Shown here: positions 8,736 through 22,537 of the stretch, in pieces | Position numbering within the stretch: the first letter of the stretch is position 1 | How the letters are laid out: each line of letters opens with the position of its first letter | Assembly: GCA_020226215.1 (NCBI GenBank) | Contig: CM035230.1 | Location: forward strand, 3,619,501-3,683,500 | Direction: 5' to 3' | Source: Sindora glabra | Taxonomy: Eukaryota > Streptophyta > Magnoliopsida > Fabales > Fabaceae | Length of the DNA stretch: 64,000 bases | Made by a program: the position numbers and the translations under genes | The notes under the pieces: model-generated | Database searches by the model: none | What the model saw: the letters and a program-made list of their open reading frames with translations, nothing else | What the model was told of the DNA's origin: nothing

Positions 8736-11700
8736 ATGGCTAAGAAAAGATAAACTAAGCCTAGGTTGTCCCATCGACCTACCAGAGCACATCTTAAAAT
8801 GCTGGAAAATAAGGCATTTATAAATATGGCCCTAGAAAACCCTCAAAGGGTAGGTCAAGAACAACTTATAGCTCTTGCATGGGTTGTAAGATTATGGTAG
8901 ACATTAAAAAGATTCCTAAATCAAAACCAAAATCCTCCTACTCCACCTTCAATATCACCACCTAAATAACAAGTCCCACCATTGCCTCTGAAGGAAAGAT
9001 TACAAATAGTCCATGAATTTTATCATAGATTATATAGTAGATCTTTACCAATTTATAGATCAAATTGAGAAGGCTTGTAGATTGATTGAATGTGATAAAA
9101 ATATGATGGTTGAATTAGTAAGCTATTAATTGGAAGATTTTGCTCATTTTTGGTAAATTCACAATATTAAACATATTATTATGGTCAAGAACCTATCACG
9201 TGGTGACAATTCTAAATAAAATTTATGGATAGATTTTTACCCCTAAGTGCTCATGAAGTTAAGGCTTGTGAATTTAAAAGACTAACTTAAGGATTTATGA
9301 CAATGGCACAATATGATGTCCAATTCATATAATTATCTAATATGTCAAACATTTGATGCCCACTGAGAAAGCCAAGGTGAATCAATTTTTGCATGGTCTT
9401 AAAGACTATTTGTATAACTAAATGGACATTTCGATACTACAATATATAAACAAATTCTAAATTAGGCAATCAAAGCTAAGATACATGCTAAAGACAGACA
9501 TGACCAAGAAATGAGTTAGGAAGGAAAGAGAATTAAAGTTTCAAGCAAGAAGAAGAAAAGATATAGGGAAAAAGCCAGCCACTCAACATGTATTAACTAA
9601 AAATGTAAAAATCACTAAAAGCAAAGTAGATCAAAGAAGATTTTCAAGGAGAGGTTTTGATAATAGACCCGAAAATGGATTAGACATCTTCGATCAAGCC
9701 TATCCTTTCCTTCCACTGTCCAACAGACCTCCACGGTGCCTATAGTGTAATGTCAATCACTTTAGACCATGTGGGTCTTATTTCAAGTGCGGATAGTTAG
9801 GCCATCGAGCATTTGAATGTCCATCTACATAATAAGGCAGCAACACCATGATTCCCAGTGCATGCCTTATTCAAAATATGACTCTAGCAAAATAACTAGT
9901 AGCATCAGGAAGGAAGAATACAAGAAAGGAATTGATAGGAACATAGTTTGAGTATCTGTTTTGACATAGTAAGAAGCCCAAGCCTCTAATATAACGGTGA
10001 TAGGTACAATACTAGTTGAAACCTTCTTTGTAAAAGTATTATTTGATCCTAGTGCTATATATTCACTTATATCTAAAAAGTTAGTAATGAAACTCTCAAA
10101 CTGCTAGAGGAGTTAGATGAACCTTTAGTGGTAAACATACTAATAGGTGAGACAATGCTAACAATCTATAGTGTTAGCAATTATGTAGTTTAGATAGGTA
10201 ATGATCCAACTTTAGTTAATTTGATTGTGTTGGAAATGATAAATTATGGTATCATTCTAGGAATGAATGAATTATCCAAGTACCATGCCTGTATTGATTG
10301 TTATCATAAAATAGTCACATACCATTCAAACGATGGTACAATATAAATTTTTCAAGGTAAAAAGAAGGAAGGGATGTTTACCTTTATGTCATGCACAAAA
10401 GGTTAGAAAGTTAGTAAATAAAGGATATATTATGTGGATAACTTCAATAAAGGAAGTTGAAAAAGAAAAAATGACATTGGATCAGGTCCTTGTAGTAAAA
10501 GAATTTCTAGATGTCTCCCCAGATGATCTACCTGAGTTACCACGAGATCAAGAAATTGAATTCACAATTGAAACCATCCTTGGAGTAGACCTAATATCTA
10601 TTGCTCCTTATAGAATGTTGCTAGTGAAGTTAAAAGAGTTAAAGGAGCAATTGTAGAATTTGCTAGATAAAGGTTTCACGCGGCCTAATATATTACCATA
10701 GGGAGTGCCAGTGCTATTTGCGAAAAAAAAAGATGGATTGCTATAATTGTGTAATGATTATTAATAACTAAATAAAGTTACTATTAAGAATAAATATCCC
10801 TTACCAAGGATAGATGATTTGTTTAATTAGTTGTAAGGTTTTTAGTATTTCTTAAAGATTAACTTGTAGTCTAGTTATTATTAATTAAAGATCTAAAAGG
10901 AAGATATTCTAAAAATGGCATTCTGGACTTATTATGGCCATAATGAGTTTTTGGTTATGTCATTTGACTAACTAATGCCCTTGCAACCTTTATGGACCTA
11001 ATGAATAGCATTTTCAAACCTTTCTTAGATAAATTCATTACAGTATTTATTGATAATATTTTGTTACATTCTAAAGGCGAAGAAAAACATGCTTAATATT
11101 TGAAAATCACTTTACAAACACTATAAGAGTACAAACTCTATACCAAATTCTTAAAGTGTGAATTTTGGATGAAAAAGGTGAATTTCTTAAGACATGTAGT
11201 AAAGGAAGGGATACAAGTGGATCCTTAAAAGGTTGAAGTTGCACTAAAATAGCTATGACCTTCTTCAATATTAGAAATATGAAACTTTTTAGGACTGGCA
11301 GGATATTAGAAGATTTGTAAAGAACTTTTTGAAGATAGTTACACCTTTAACCCAGTTGACTCTTTAAAAAGTCAAATTTGTGTGGAATGATGATTATGAA
11401 AGGAGTTTCCAAAGACTAAAAAAATGCCTTACTTTTGCCCTTGTGTTAGCATTATCTAATAATACAAAGGGATATACATTGTATTGTGATACGTCCCAAG
11501 TGAGATTAGGATGCGTATTAATGCAACAATGAAGAGTAATAGCCTATATATCTCACTAATTAAAGAAGCATAAGGTAAATTATCCCACTCATGATTTAAA
11601 AATGGTGGTTGTAGTATTTACCTTAAACATATGGAGACATTACTTATATAGGGCTACTTGTAAAATTTATATAAATTATAAGAGCTTTAAATATATTTTT

Positions 11701-13300
11701 GAATAGAAGGAGCTTAATATGAGATAAAGAAGGTGGATGAAGTTTTATAAAGAACTATGACTACTCTATTCACTATCATCTAGGTAGAGTTAATATAGTT
11801 ACTAATGCTTTAAGTTAAAAAGCTCCTAAAAATAGAAAAAAGACATAAGAAAGGGATAGAAATATAAAATTGGCTTGTATAACAATACATTGCACCATAG
11901 TAAATCAAATTAAAGCCACTAAAAAAGAGGATTCTCAATATGAGCAATTAAAGAATAGAGCTACAAATGAAAAAAAGACTGATTTGACCTTAAGTAAAGA
12001 AGGAATAATTAGAAATAGGAACCAACTATGGGTACATACAGCACTACGATAGGAAATATTAAGAAAAGCTCATGAGTCATCTTATACAATGATCTTAGTG
12101 CAAGAAAAATGTATTAAGATATGAAAAATCTATATTGGTGGGATGGAATAAAGAAGTTAGTATAGCATTATGTGATCAAATGTCTAACCTACTAGTAAGT
12201 GAAAGCAGAGCACTAATGACCGATAGGCTTTTATCAAAATATCCATATCCTCGAATGGAAGTGGGAAAGCATTATGATGGATTTCATAATTAGATTACCA
12301 TGAACCAATAAGGGATACATTTCTATTTAGGTGATTATGGACTGCTTGACAAAATTTGCACATTTTATATTGGAAAAAAAATACTCGACATCACAATATG
12401 CTCAGCTTTACAAAGATAAAATCATTCTATTGCATGGCATGCCGCTCACCATTATTTTGGATTGAGGATTACAATCCACATCTTAATTTTGGTAATCTTT
12501 TCAAGAAATGTTGGAAACTTAATTGAGGTTTAGTACAACATTTCACCTTCAAATGAATGGGTAGTCAAAAAGAACAATTTAGAAATTAGAAGATATGTTT
12601 AGAGCCTGTGTGATTAAATTTGAAAGAAAATGGGATAGGTATCTTTTGATAATGGAATTTACTTATAATAATAGTTACCATACCAGCACACAGATGGCTC
12701 TCTTTAAAGCATTGTATGGTAAAAGTTACAGGTCATTTATTGGATAGTTTGAATCAAGAGAAACAAAAAGGATTGAACTCGATCTTGTAAAAGATGTTAT
12801 TACTAAGGTGCAAATAATCAAAGAATGTTTATGAGTAACTTAGAGTCAACACAAACTTACATGGATAATAGATGTAGAGCATTAGAATTTCAAAAGGGTG
12901 GCCAAGTATTTTTGAAACTTACATCTATGAAAAGGGTAATGAGATTTAGTAAAAAAAGGAAAACTATCACCAAGATATAAAGGTCTTTATAGAATTAATA
13001 AATGAATTAGAGGAGTTGCATATTAGTTTGAATTACCAAAAAGCATGAAAGCAATACACCTAGTATTCTATGTGTCCATGTTAAAAAATGTATTCTAGAT
13101 GAATCCCATGTGCTAATTAAGATACTAGTAGAATTAGATTGAAAACTACTGTACGAGAACAATCTATTCAAATGGATGATCCACAAATAAGGAAATTACG
13201 ATCTAAGGAAATTCTAATGGTTAAGGTAATATGGGAGAAACATGGAACTAAAGAGGCAATCTAAGAATTAGAAAAGGATATAAGAGATAAATACTAAAAC
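8736..13300 (+). pseudogene. Ty3/gypsy gag-pol remnant, chromovirus (Tekay/Del-like)
   Basis: Many stops and frameshifts, but the family order is clear. A gag start with MAKKR is at 8736. A gag core resembling the MAQYDVQF and FLHGLKDYL motifs is near 9300-9420. CCHC zinc-finger remnants are at 9740-9835. A protease remnant (LFDPSAIYSL) is near 10040. RT begins at 10480 with VVKEFLDVSPDDLPELP, and its catalytic box has become FIDN (11043-11060) where FxDD is expected. RNase H (YCDTS, VLMQQ) is near 11480 and integrase pieces lie at 12050-12700. A chromodomain-like tail (EEATWELEKDMR-type, here with stops) is at 13130-13300. Order RT-RNase H-integrase defines Ty3/gypsy. The one open stretch, 10333-10656, is just the RT start. 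The copy is long dead. Confidence 0.85.
10333..10656 (+). pseudogene. Longest open piece of the gypsy RT N-terminus
   Basis: This 107-codon frame contains the conserved stretch before RT motif 1: EFLDVSPDDLPELPRDQEIEF, then SIAPYRM and LKELKEQL. The match is to the linker between protease and RT in Tekay/Del-like elements. It stops at a TAG where the family has a leucine/glutamine-rich turn, and the RT carries on in frame beyond it with more stops. It is a fragment, not an independent gene. Confidence 0.8.
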
Positions 13301-13393
13301 TTATTTGGTAAGTTTTCTTTTCAAAATTAATTCATAATTTGTTAATAAATTTTTATACTATTATTTTCTGAAAATTTGAAGATAGATTCTTTT

Positions 13394-13406
13394 AAGGAAG
13401 AGAGCT
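13394..13406 (+). other. Polypurine tract of the decayed gypsy element
   Basis: AAGGAAGAGAGCT lies directly before TGTAATACTTC, a typical gypsy LTR start. It matches the usual arrangement at the 3' end of chromoviruses. The related tract at 29877-29895 (minus strand) has the same layout. Confidence 0.65.
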
Positions 13407-14214
13407 TGTAATACTTCAAAATAGGATAAGAGATGTCAAAGTAAAATTTCTTTAGAAAACCTCGATTGAGAAATCCTATTAGGAAAAATGAGCAAAATTT
13501 AGAAGAATTATTAGGGTAATTTGAAAGTGAGTCTAACTAGAAAAATTATGAGAATTTTAATAACCATCATAATAGATAAAAATCAAACTAAAAACCTAAT
13601 AATAGTTTTAGAAAAATTCACTTAAGAATTGCTAAAATTCAAAAACTTGAAAAATAAAAAAAGTAAGAAAATAAGATAAAAATTTAGTAAATTAATTTAA
13701 AATTTGATAGGTTAACTAAATTAAAATTTGAAGCCCAAAAATGATTGTGAAAGACTAGAAATAAAGGCCCTAAAAAGGCGTAAGAATATTTGAAAATTTA
13801 AAGGCAAAAAAGCAAGAAAGTGTACAATTTGGGGCCATTTTGTAATAAATTTTATTTGTGCTTTTGTGTGGATGAATTTTATTGGTCAAATGGGTAATTA
13901 TTTTCTAAATATATTAGGCTACTTGGATGTTTCAAGGGACTAGCCAAATGTCCTATGATTTTTCTCTAAAATCAATAAGAAATAATAATAAAATTTTAAA
14001 TTTTCTAAGAATTAGGGTTTAAGGCTTATATAAATATATATGTGGGCCTTTTCCACCTAGCAAAGTCATAAGGACATGCAAAATCAACCATATTGGCTTG
14101 TTTGAGATTGGCCACATTTTGTCATCCTATGTTTTTCATTCAACTTGTAAAATATTGTATTCATTCCCTTAATTTGTCGTTGGATGGTCCATAATATGGA
14201 CTAGATATCATTTT
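13407..14214 (+). repeat. 3' LTR (partial) of the decayed gypsy element
   Basis: It starts TGTAATACTTC right after the polypurine tract and carries a TATA box at 14026. The end is not defined: around 14215 the sequence passes into a repeat block that recurs at 20180 onward. It is therefore likely truncated. The matching 5' LTR was not convincingly recognised. Confidence 0.6.
14026..14035 (+). promoter_or_regulatory. TATA box in the gypsy 3' LTR
   Basis: TATATAAATA lies ~620 bases into the LTR after an AT-rich U3 and is followed by a leader-like CT-rich stretch. This is a standard plant TATA box position for an LTR. Initiation would be expected ~30 bases downstream. Confidence 0.55.
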
Positions 14215-15077
14215 TTCTTCTGCCTCCTAACATCTTAGGAAAAAATACTTACAAGAAAGGTTAAACAAAGAATAGGACTTCATAAGAGCACACTTTCTTA
14301 CTTAATTTAGAGGTCCTCACTTTTGTATTTGTACTCTAATTAAGGCTTTTATCTCAAATGAGACTACACACTCTTGCTTTTTTTCACTCTTCACTCTTTC
14401 TCTCTTGCAATTCTTTTAGAACTAGGAAGTCTCAATCAACAAGATTCACTAATTATAATAATCACTATCACCAATTAATCCAAAGAATAAGGTGAACATA
14501 AGAATTAAAGTAATAAAGGACATTTGGAATTTAAGGAGGAAAACAAACAAAAAACTTAGAGAATTAACAAATGGAAATTCAAAGAGCAAAATAGCTAAGA
14601 CTCAATAATGAAAACTTCAAACAAAGGGAACTAATTAGGACTTAAGATTAAGATCAAGCAATGAAAGAAAGGAGATAAATAAGATAAAAAAATATTGGAC
14701 AAGAAATAACTCAATGACTCAAAGATCTATGATTGAAATGGACTTAAAGATTTAAGACCAAATTAATAGGAAATGAAACAATCACAAGATGCAAAACAAA
14801 AACTAAGACTGAATTTATACAAATGAATGAAATAATGAACAATTAACTCAAAATGAGAAGTAAAATGATAGCATAAAGTATTTAATAAGTAACAACAATT
14901 TTGTTTCACTTTTCACTCTTCAAATAACTTCTATTTCCTTTTTTATAACTTTTTATTGCCTTTTGATTCACTTTTGAATCATTTTTTTCCTTGATTTTTC
15001 TTTTGATTTTTTTCACTTTAATTCTTTTTTTTAGCAACTTCTATTTGTTCATTTTTTCTTGAATTCACATTTGAGTT
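14215..15077 (-). repeat. Decayed repeat block 1a (split by long LTR copy A)
   Basis: Bases 14257-14490 share a series of words with 20223-20460: a CTCACTTTTGTATTTG-like segment, a AAGGCTTTTA-like segment, CACTCTTCACT, and GAACTAGGAAG. The reverse complement of 46800-46960 also matches. The block continues at 18686 on the other side of LTR copy A. It is non-coding and CT-rich at 14880-15077. Orientation is set to minus by the primer-site-like sequence at 19219. The family is not identified. Confidence 0.5.
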
Positions 15078-18000
15078 TGTAATATCCTAAGTTAAAATTT
15101 AAAGTTTTATGAAATTTGATACTTGTGAATAATTATTTATTTAGTTTACATTTAGTTTCAAATTTATTTTCCATATTAAAGGTTCTAGAATATTGAAAAT
15201 GATATTTATGATAATATTTGAAATTTATTTATTTTTATATATATGGCCATAGTATTTTAAGAATAATTTAAAATAACTTTTATAAGGAATTTCCTACAAA
15301 TTGAAAATAATTTTAGTAATTATAGGTGCAAGGATTTATCAAGCAAATCATTGTATTTAATAAATTATTTTTAGAATTGTAGGAGTTTGAAATAAATTTA
15401 TTTTTAAATGGCCATTATTGATTCGAGGTTTGTTTAAATACTTTCTATAAAGATTTTCTTACAAGTTTAAAATAGTTTTAATAATTCTGAATATAAGGAT
15501 TTATGAAATTAATTATTTATATTGATAAACTATTATAGAAATTATGAAAAATTTAAATAATTATTTTAGAACTTTTAAAAATATTTATATTTTGAGGGGG
15601 ATTGAAAATTATTGAATTGAAATTGAAATTGTAAATAAAATTAGTTTTAGGGAAATGAGTTATTGAAATAAGTTAACAGCTAAGATTTAATTAAATAGGT
15701 TTGGAGGGCTAAAATTTAAAAGGAGATGAGCTCACGTTGTGTGAGAAACATAAAATCGTAGCCCATAACTCATTTCTTAAGCATTTCTCTCTCCTTTCTT
15801 TATTTTTGTATGTCAACACACACTCCTTTGCCTTTTTCTCTCTCCCTTTTTCTTTTTTTTTTAAAAACTCGACTAGCCCTTTCCTTATTATATATATTTC
15901 TGATTTCTCTTTCTCCTTACTTTATAAAAAAATCGGGTACCTCTCTTTCTCTTTCTATAGATAACTTTTGACCACCTTTCTACCCCATCCTAGTTTTTCT
16001 CTACTCAAAAACTTCTTTTCCTTTTTTAATTTCTCTGCTAATGTCTCTTTTCCTAACTCTTCTTTCTCTCGACTAATTTAGCTTTGCTAACATTAACCCA
16101 TAATGGAACTTATCTTTTTCTCCTTGCATTAGTGGTTAGAGCAATGGTTGCGTTGCTATTTATTGTTGTCAACTTTTGCCATTTGTAGCTAAACACTATT
16201 GTTAGTGCTGTTTGGGAGTCATGTGAGATATGATAGTGTGTTGAGGTCTCCACAAGTAGCATGAAACTATTAGTGAGCATGATGGGATGCTATTTCAATG
16301 AGCCCCAAAGGTTTCTTAAACTCTTTTCCCTTCACTAGCTAGCGTGATTTACTTTTGTTCAATTATCTATTGCCTAATAGGGAGCTTTTGTCACGTCATC
16401 CTTCCTCTATTCCATATAAGTTTGTTTCTACAAGTGAAAGGTGGTGGGTTGAATAGTAATACCCAGAACTAGTGAAGCTACTAGCTCACCCCTTCATCGG
16501 TTGATCATCGAAACCCTATTATGGATAGCTTGAATGAAACCTCTATAGAAAGAGGTCAACTCCTTGGAACCTAAATTCCATCAGTTATAATGTTCCAAAA
16601 AGTTTACATATATATGTTTACAATATTTGGTGATAGTTTATAAAATATTTCTTAATGATAATACATATGAAAAATGTAATTTTTATGTTATGCAAAGTGT
16701 AAGTATCATACTTGTGACATATCTGTGATATTTCAAACATTATATCTTATGATTTTGAATAATTTGGAAATCTATTTAAAAAACTTACTTTTATGCATAC
16801 TTAAGATAAGTGATGATAGCTTAGAAAAATGTAAATTTTATGCTATAAATTGTTTAAATACTATAAGTAGGATCATTTTAAAATATCATATGATAATACT
16901 TTCTATAATGATTATATATCTTAGAAAACCCATGCATGATGATAGGTCTTGAATATAAGGTTTTATGCTAAGGGCTATTTATGTGATAAGTCATGAGTAC
17001 TTGTAGAGTATTCCTCTTAATATGGATAAATTAAGCTTAGACAAGGAAATCTCTAATATGTGAAGCATAATCTAGAAGTTTTATTTGAAAATAGAACATC
17101 TTTATGACATAAAGTTTTAATATCTTAACTATTTCATGCTTAGTTCGGAAAGATTCTAATTTTCTATTTTATTGTGGTTATTTGATTTAGACTTGACAAA
17201 ATAATAACCTTAGGCTCTAAAGTGTTAACATATCATGACTTGGTTGTGTAATGTTTGAAAAATAAGTTAGGCGATGCCCTTAAGCTTATCATTTATCATT
17301 ATGAATGGTGAGTATAGGAAGAAAGTAAGAGAATTTATAGGTGTTTAGGAGTTTCTTAAAATGGATGGGCGACCCTACTAAGTGAGCATATATCTCACCA
17401 TAAAGTTTATTTTAATAAAGGATGACTTAAATGTGATGAATTGTATTCTTCTTATTGATAATACAGATTTCATATTCATATGTAAACTTAGGTTTATGTA
17501 TGATAAATGACTGTTAATTAATCAAAATATGTAGCAAAAGCATAGTGATGACATTTCTAACTATTAAAGGTATTGTTATAGATACAAATCTATTGCTATG
17601 CATTTTGGTATTGCCTCATGATGAATTAGTCACTTTGTATCAAAGCTTTCATAAATAATTGTAATACAAGAGTTAAACTCTTAGGTGTATATTATCTATG
17701 AATCATACTATGAGTGACATTGGAAATTGTAAACGGTGATAGGGCAACAATATGAAAGCTAGATGGTAAATTCCTGGCAAACAATTAGGAAGAATATAAG
17801 AATGATTTGAAAATCCAAACGTGAATGCTTGTGTATTTGGTATAAATAGTTATATGATGTAATGTGATATTGGAAACTTGTTTATGAATGGATATTACTA
17901 ATAATGTGATTGTGATAATTCATATGTGCATAAGCACTAATGGTTGTTTATGAATGTGATGACCATTTGAAATGGGTGGTGCATGATATAATAAAGGCAT

Positions 18001-18680
18001 TGTGTATTAGTGAATAGCTAAGTATACTACAAACTGTAATGTAAGATATGAAATCTAAGTTTTATGCACACGGACACCCAATCTGAGATTGGGTTATGTA
18101 TTTTAGAAATTTAAGAAAAATAGGCCTGTTATTTTTTTCTAATCTAATCATAATTAGTTTATGACTATTATGTATATATGTAACTGATCTCCTGCAAAGT
18201 AGTGATAGATATGTACTTATTGAGTTTTCGTAACTCATTCCATTCTAGTTTTAATGTTTTAGGTTAAGATAAGTTCCTTCAAGTCTTATTGCATCTATGG
18301 AGCATTAAAGATCGCTTTGTTGAAGAATTTGACAATTGGGATTAGAATTGGCGTTAAAAAAAATAAAAATGTGTTAATTTATGTAGTTTTAAATTGTTGT
18401 ATGTGTATATATATAATTTGAAATTGTATAATATTATGTGAATGTTAATTACTGTTCTATCTAGGAAATATACAAGTATTGTATTTTAAGGTGTGTGGCC
18501 CCTAAGAAATATCCAAAAATAAAGGAAATTATTTATTTTTTTACAAAAATTTAAAATGAATTTTAAGTCCTCATGGAAATTTAGAATCTCTTGCTGGATA
18601 GAAAGAGTGAAAAGTCTTAAGTTTTGTGGAAATTGAGTATTAGGATATACACTGATTACAATCGGGATTAGGTCATGACA
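15078..18680 (+). repeat. Long LTR family, copy A: solo LTR of ~3.6 kb
   Basis: It starts TGTAATATCCTAAGTTAAAA and ends AGGTCATGACA, so it has TG..CA termini. Flanks are GAGTT before and GAGTC after, a 5-bp target-site duplication with one change. No primer site follows, so it is a solo LTR. It shares start, end, a pyrimidine-rich tract (15775-16080) and two stem-loops (17382-17398 and 18222-18236) with copies B, D and I. A TATA-like TATAAATAG at 17841 occurs only in this copy and may be chance. The short ORFs inside are incidental. Confidence 0.85.
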
Positions 18681-18685
18681 GAGTC

Positions 18686-20222
18686 ACACCCCAAAAATGA
18701 TTGTATAACACCTTTGTGTTGATAAAATAAAGGTATCAGATTACTATAGTCAAATATTTTAAATGGAATGAAACATATTTGAATGCAATAATCAATTACT
18801 TAAAGTTAGGGTAGCCTTTATTTAAAATTACTTGAATAGGAAACTTAGTTACTCAAATTTTCAAATGAGTAATCAAACACAAGAATCAAATACTCAACAC
18901 TTTATTGGTCTTTTTCTTTCACTAGAGATGAATTTAACAAGCACACACTTGAACTAAAAGTACTAAATATTCAAGATAAAACAAAATGGCATTAGATTTT
19001 ATTCAAATAGATATGAGACAAAACAAAATAAACGAATAAAGATAAAATTAAAAAAATGAATTAATTAAACATTGATAAAATAAATGAAACACACAGTAGC
19101 AAAGTTAAAAAAATTTTCAAGAAGAACAAGATAAGAATATATCATAATTGAAATTGAAGAAACATAACCTAAATATTGGGAAGCTAGCTCTAATAACTAA
19201 ATAATGCAAATCTAATGAGTTCAGATACCAAATGATGTAGACCTAATATGAAATAGTCATAAAGAACTTGCAAACAATCCAAAAATATCAAGGAATATCC
19301 TAAAATCTACAAAATAAATTGAAAATAGAAAAATAATCATGCCACACTCCACAATAGATAGAAAGAGAGTGATAAATGATAAGTTTGATGCCACATAGGA
19401 TGAATCACAAATTTAGCAATCATTACAATATTTTTACCTTTTTCTCCTTGATGTTTTTTCCTTCTCAAAAGTGGTAATTCTCTTGAAGGCATATCTTAAA
19501 ATTTCAATAAAGCAAAATAAAAATCACATAGCAAAATAAATTTAACTTTGTTAGTATTTTCATAGGTTCTTTGTATAAAACAATTAGCCTTGAAACATAT
19601 ATAGTATTCCTCATGTCACTTGTATTTGCCATCATACTCAAATTTTCTACTCTTTATTTTGCCTCTTTCTTAACTCTATTTCTTTGTCTAGTTCATCATA
19701 ATCACTATTTGTTTTATTAGAGTTTTCACTCTTTTTTTTTAACTCTAATTTTCTCTCTTCTTCTTTACAAGTACTCTTTTTCTTTTCATAACTCACTTTT
19801 TTCTATGGCCTTTTCCTTTCTATATTTCTCTTCCTCTCTTTTCTCTTCTTCTTATCTATCTTTCTCTTATTTTCTTTTTCTTTCTTCCTTTCTCTTTTTC
19901 TTATTCTTTTCTTCTCTATTTTCCTTCTCTCTTCTTCTTTTTCACTTCCTTCGATTTCATAACTCACTCCTTTTGTTGTTACTTGCTAATTCTTCTTCTT
20001 CAATATTTCTATCATTTTGTCTCTTATCTTTTTTTTCTCTCCTATCATGTTTACAATGTTCGTGTCTATAAGGTCATTCACCTCCAACTCTTTCAAGTCC
20101 ATCTTGCATACACTAATTATCATACTTATCTCTTCAAGTTGTTATTGTACAGTTCTCAATGAGGACATTATATCATTATTTATACTATCTCCTAACATTT
20201 TTAAAAGAAATATTATAAAAAA
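18686..20222 (-). repeat. Decayed repeat block 1b, with minus-strand primer-site remnant
   Basis: This is the continuation of block 1a across LTR copy A. The region 19200-19440 resembles 21260-21420, including the words ATCATGCCACAC and AATGATAAG. At 19219-19230 the minus strand reads TGGTATCTGAAC, like a decayed tRNA-Met primer site. So 19235-20222 may be an LTR with internal sequence to its left. Bases 19660-20060 are strongly pyrimidine-rich. The ORF of mostly Ser/Leu/Phe through it is a composition artefact. Confidence 0.45.
19219..19230 (-). other. Primer-binding-site-like sequence (tRNA-Met type, decayed)
   Basis: Minus strand TGGTATCTGAAC matches the tRNA-Met primer site TGGTATCAGAGC at 10 of 12 positions. 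A second, weaker example (TTTTGTATCGAAGC) sits in the duplicated block at 21279-21292. Confidence 0.45.
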
Positions 20223-21773
20223 AGGTTAGGTAAAAAGAAAAGACCTCACTAATAATACACTCTTACTTGATTTAGAGGTACTTACACTTATGTTTGCACT
20301 CTAAATTAAGGTTTTTACCTTTAAATGTTCTCACACTTTCTTACCTTTTACCATTCTTCACTTTTCCCCCTTTGTATTCTTTGAGAACTAAGAAGACACA
20401 ACCAACAAAATTCAACAATAATGACAATCAATATCACTAAACCAATCCTATAAAAAGGAATAATAGAAGATACTTAAAAACTCAAATACCAGAAACTAGG
20501 AATGAAAATTTAATGAAGGAAAGTTTAAAAGTAATCAACTTCTTTTTACTTTTCACCAACATTTTTCTTTTTCTAGTTCTTTTTTTTCTTTAATTATCAC
20601 ACTTCTTTTCTCTTTTTTCTTCACTTTTCTTACTTTCCTTTTTTTTCACTTGCTTTCTCTTTTTTCAATCTTTTTTTTCTTGTTTAAAGCTTCACAATTC
20701 CTTTAAGGCACCTAATTTATGCTCAAAGATGTAAAACAAAACAATACTCGAAATTGTGAAAATGGAATAGATAATTGAATATAATAATAATTTGATGCAA
20801 AATGAATTATATGATGCATTTTACACTAATTTTGACATAATTCTTAAAAAAAAAATGCAATAGGAGACTTTGTAATTTGTAAAATAGATATAATGCAACA
20901 CTTGACTTTTAACAATTAAAGAATGTGACACAGTCATAAGGAAATTGACTTAAACTTGTAAATCAGGCATAACTCAAAAATTAGAACATGATAGATATGA
21001 ATTAAGCATTTTAAAATAGCTATTGATTTTAATGCAAGATATCACTCAGCAAATTAAATGACAGATAGCATAACAATAATACAATTGAACAAGAATGGAA
21101 TTAGACTTGTAATTAATGATGCAGGAAAATGAGAACACAATTTGATGGACACAATAATGAAATAGAATAATATGTTAATAGTAAACAAATTTCATATTAA
21201 ACAATACAAATGTCAAATTTGCAAAAATAAAAGTAAAATTTAAATTGAAGAGAATAAACCTTAATATAGGAACCAAAAGCTTCGATACAAAATGATAAGA
21301 ATTTATGATGGATCGTCCTAAAATTCAACGAATCAAAATAAAAATAGAAGAATATTCATGTCACACTTTAGAAAAGGGAGAAAGGGAATAATAAATGTTA
21401 AAGAATCATACCACAAAGGCTGAAATCCTTTGATAAGTAATAATAGACATCACAAATGTCCCTTCATAAGTCACAAAGTTCTTTTTAAGAGTTCTAGAGA
21501 GAAAGTTTATAAAAGAGACTCAATTTTAATTATCAAAATCTCACATTTGAAATCTAATTTGTCTATAATGAATAAGCTTTCTTAAATAACCTTAGAGAAG
21601 ATCTAGAATAATTAGGGCTTAAGCAAACTTTAATTAAGTCCAAAGCAACAAAAATAGATTTACTTAGGCCTAAAGCAAACATAGTAATAAAATCTAACAT
21701 ATATTTTTAACATAATAAAATAATTAACATAAGGTAAACTACTACACTAACGGGCCATAAAATTGTAACATCC
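20223..21773 (-). repeat. Decayed repeat block 2, second copy of block 1
   Basis: It repeats the order of block 1: a CT-rich head, the GAACTAAGAAG word, AT-rich filler, a primer-site-like sequence at 21279-21292 and an ATGTCACAC-like segment. It is interrupted on the right by LTR copy B; the target continues at 28700. No coding frame was recognised. Confidence 0.45.
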
Positions 21774-22337
21774 CAAAATTTAAATTTTATAAATTTCACT
21801 ATTTATGGATTATTATTTATTATTTGGTTAATATTTGAGTTTAAATTTATCTTCCAAATTAAAGGTTTTGGAAATTGAAGAAAATATGATAGTTATGGAA
21901 ATCATTTATTTTTATGGTCATTATCGATGGAGGAATAAATTAAAATCACTTTTAAAAGAAATTCCTCATAAGTTGAGGATAATTTTAATATTTTGGATAC
22001 AAAGAATTATAAAAAAAATTATTTGAATTTAATAAATTATTTTAAAATTTAATTGAAAAAGTATGGAAGAGATTTAATTTTAATTGGCTATGACTAAGGT
22101 TAGTTTAAATATTTTTATAAAAATTTTCTCATGAGTTGAAAAGAACAATAATTATGAGTATGAAGTTTTACAAAGTTAATTGTTAGTATTTGACAAATTA
22201 TTTTTAGGAAAATGGTGGAAGTTCAAAATAATTATTTTAGAACTTTTAAATTTATTAGACTAATATATGTATATAATTATATGTATACACATGAGGAAGA
22301 ATAAAAAATATTCGAGTTAGAATTTTAGAGAAATTAG

Positions 22338-22537
22338 ATTTTCTAAAGATAACTTGGGAAATTCTAAGGTGTCCCCGAGATTTCTAAACATTCGGTGGTG
22401 TGGCACAATCTCATCCATTGAATGAAATTACCTAAGTCTTTGGTAATCTCATCCAATGGATGAGATTGTACCACATACCCAGGGTTTAGAAACTCTTGGA
22501 GGCACTGTAGTCTTCCCCAGCTAACTTTAGTAAAATA
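22338..22537. mobile_element. Small foldback (MITE-like) element inside LTR copy B
   Basis: Two ~95-base arms (22338-22432 and 22442-22537) are inverted copies separated by a 9-base loop. The innermost 30 bases pair almost perfectly. The right arm itself contains CTCATCCAATGGATGAG, a near-perfect palindrome. Copies A, D and I of the host LTR show nothing comparable at this point. It has no coding capacity; the short frame on the minus strand through it is incidental. A target duplication could not be fixed by eye. Confidence 0.65.

Noticed and set aside
10333..10656. Independent small gene
   Set aside because: The frame matches the protease-RT linker of a gypsy element that continues on both sides with stops.
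19805..20071. 88-codon Ser/Leu/Phe-rich frame, membrane-protein-like
   Set aside because: It is a pyrimidine-rich tract read in frame; no other sign of a gene.
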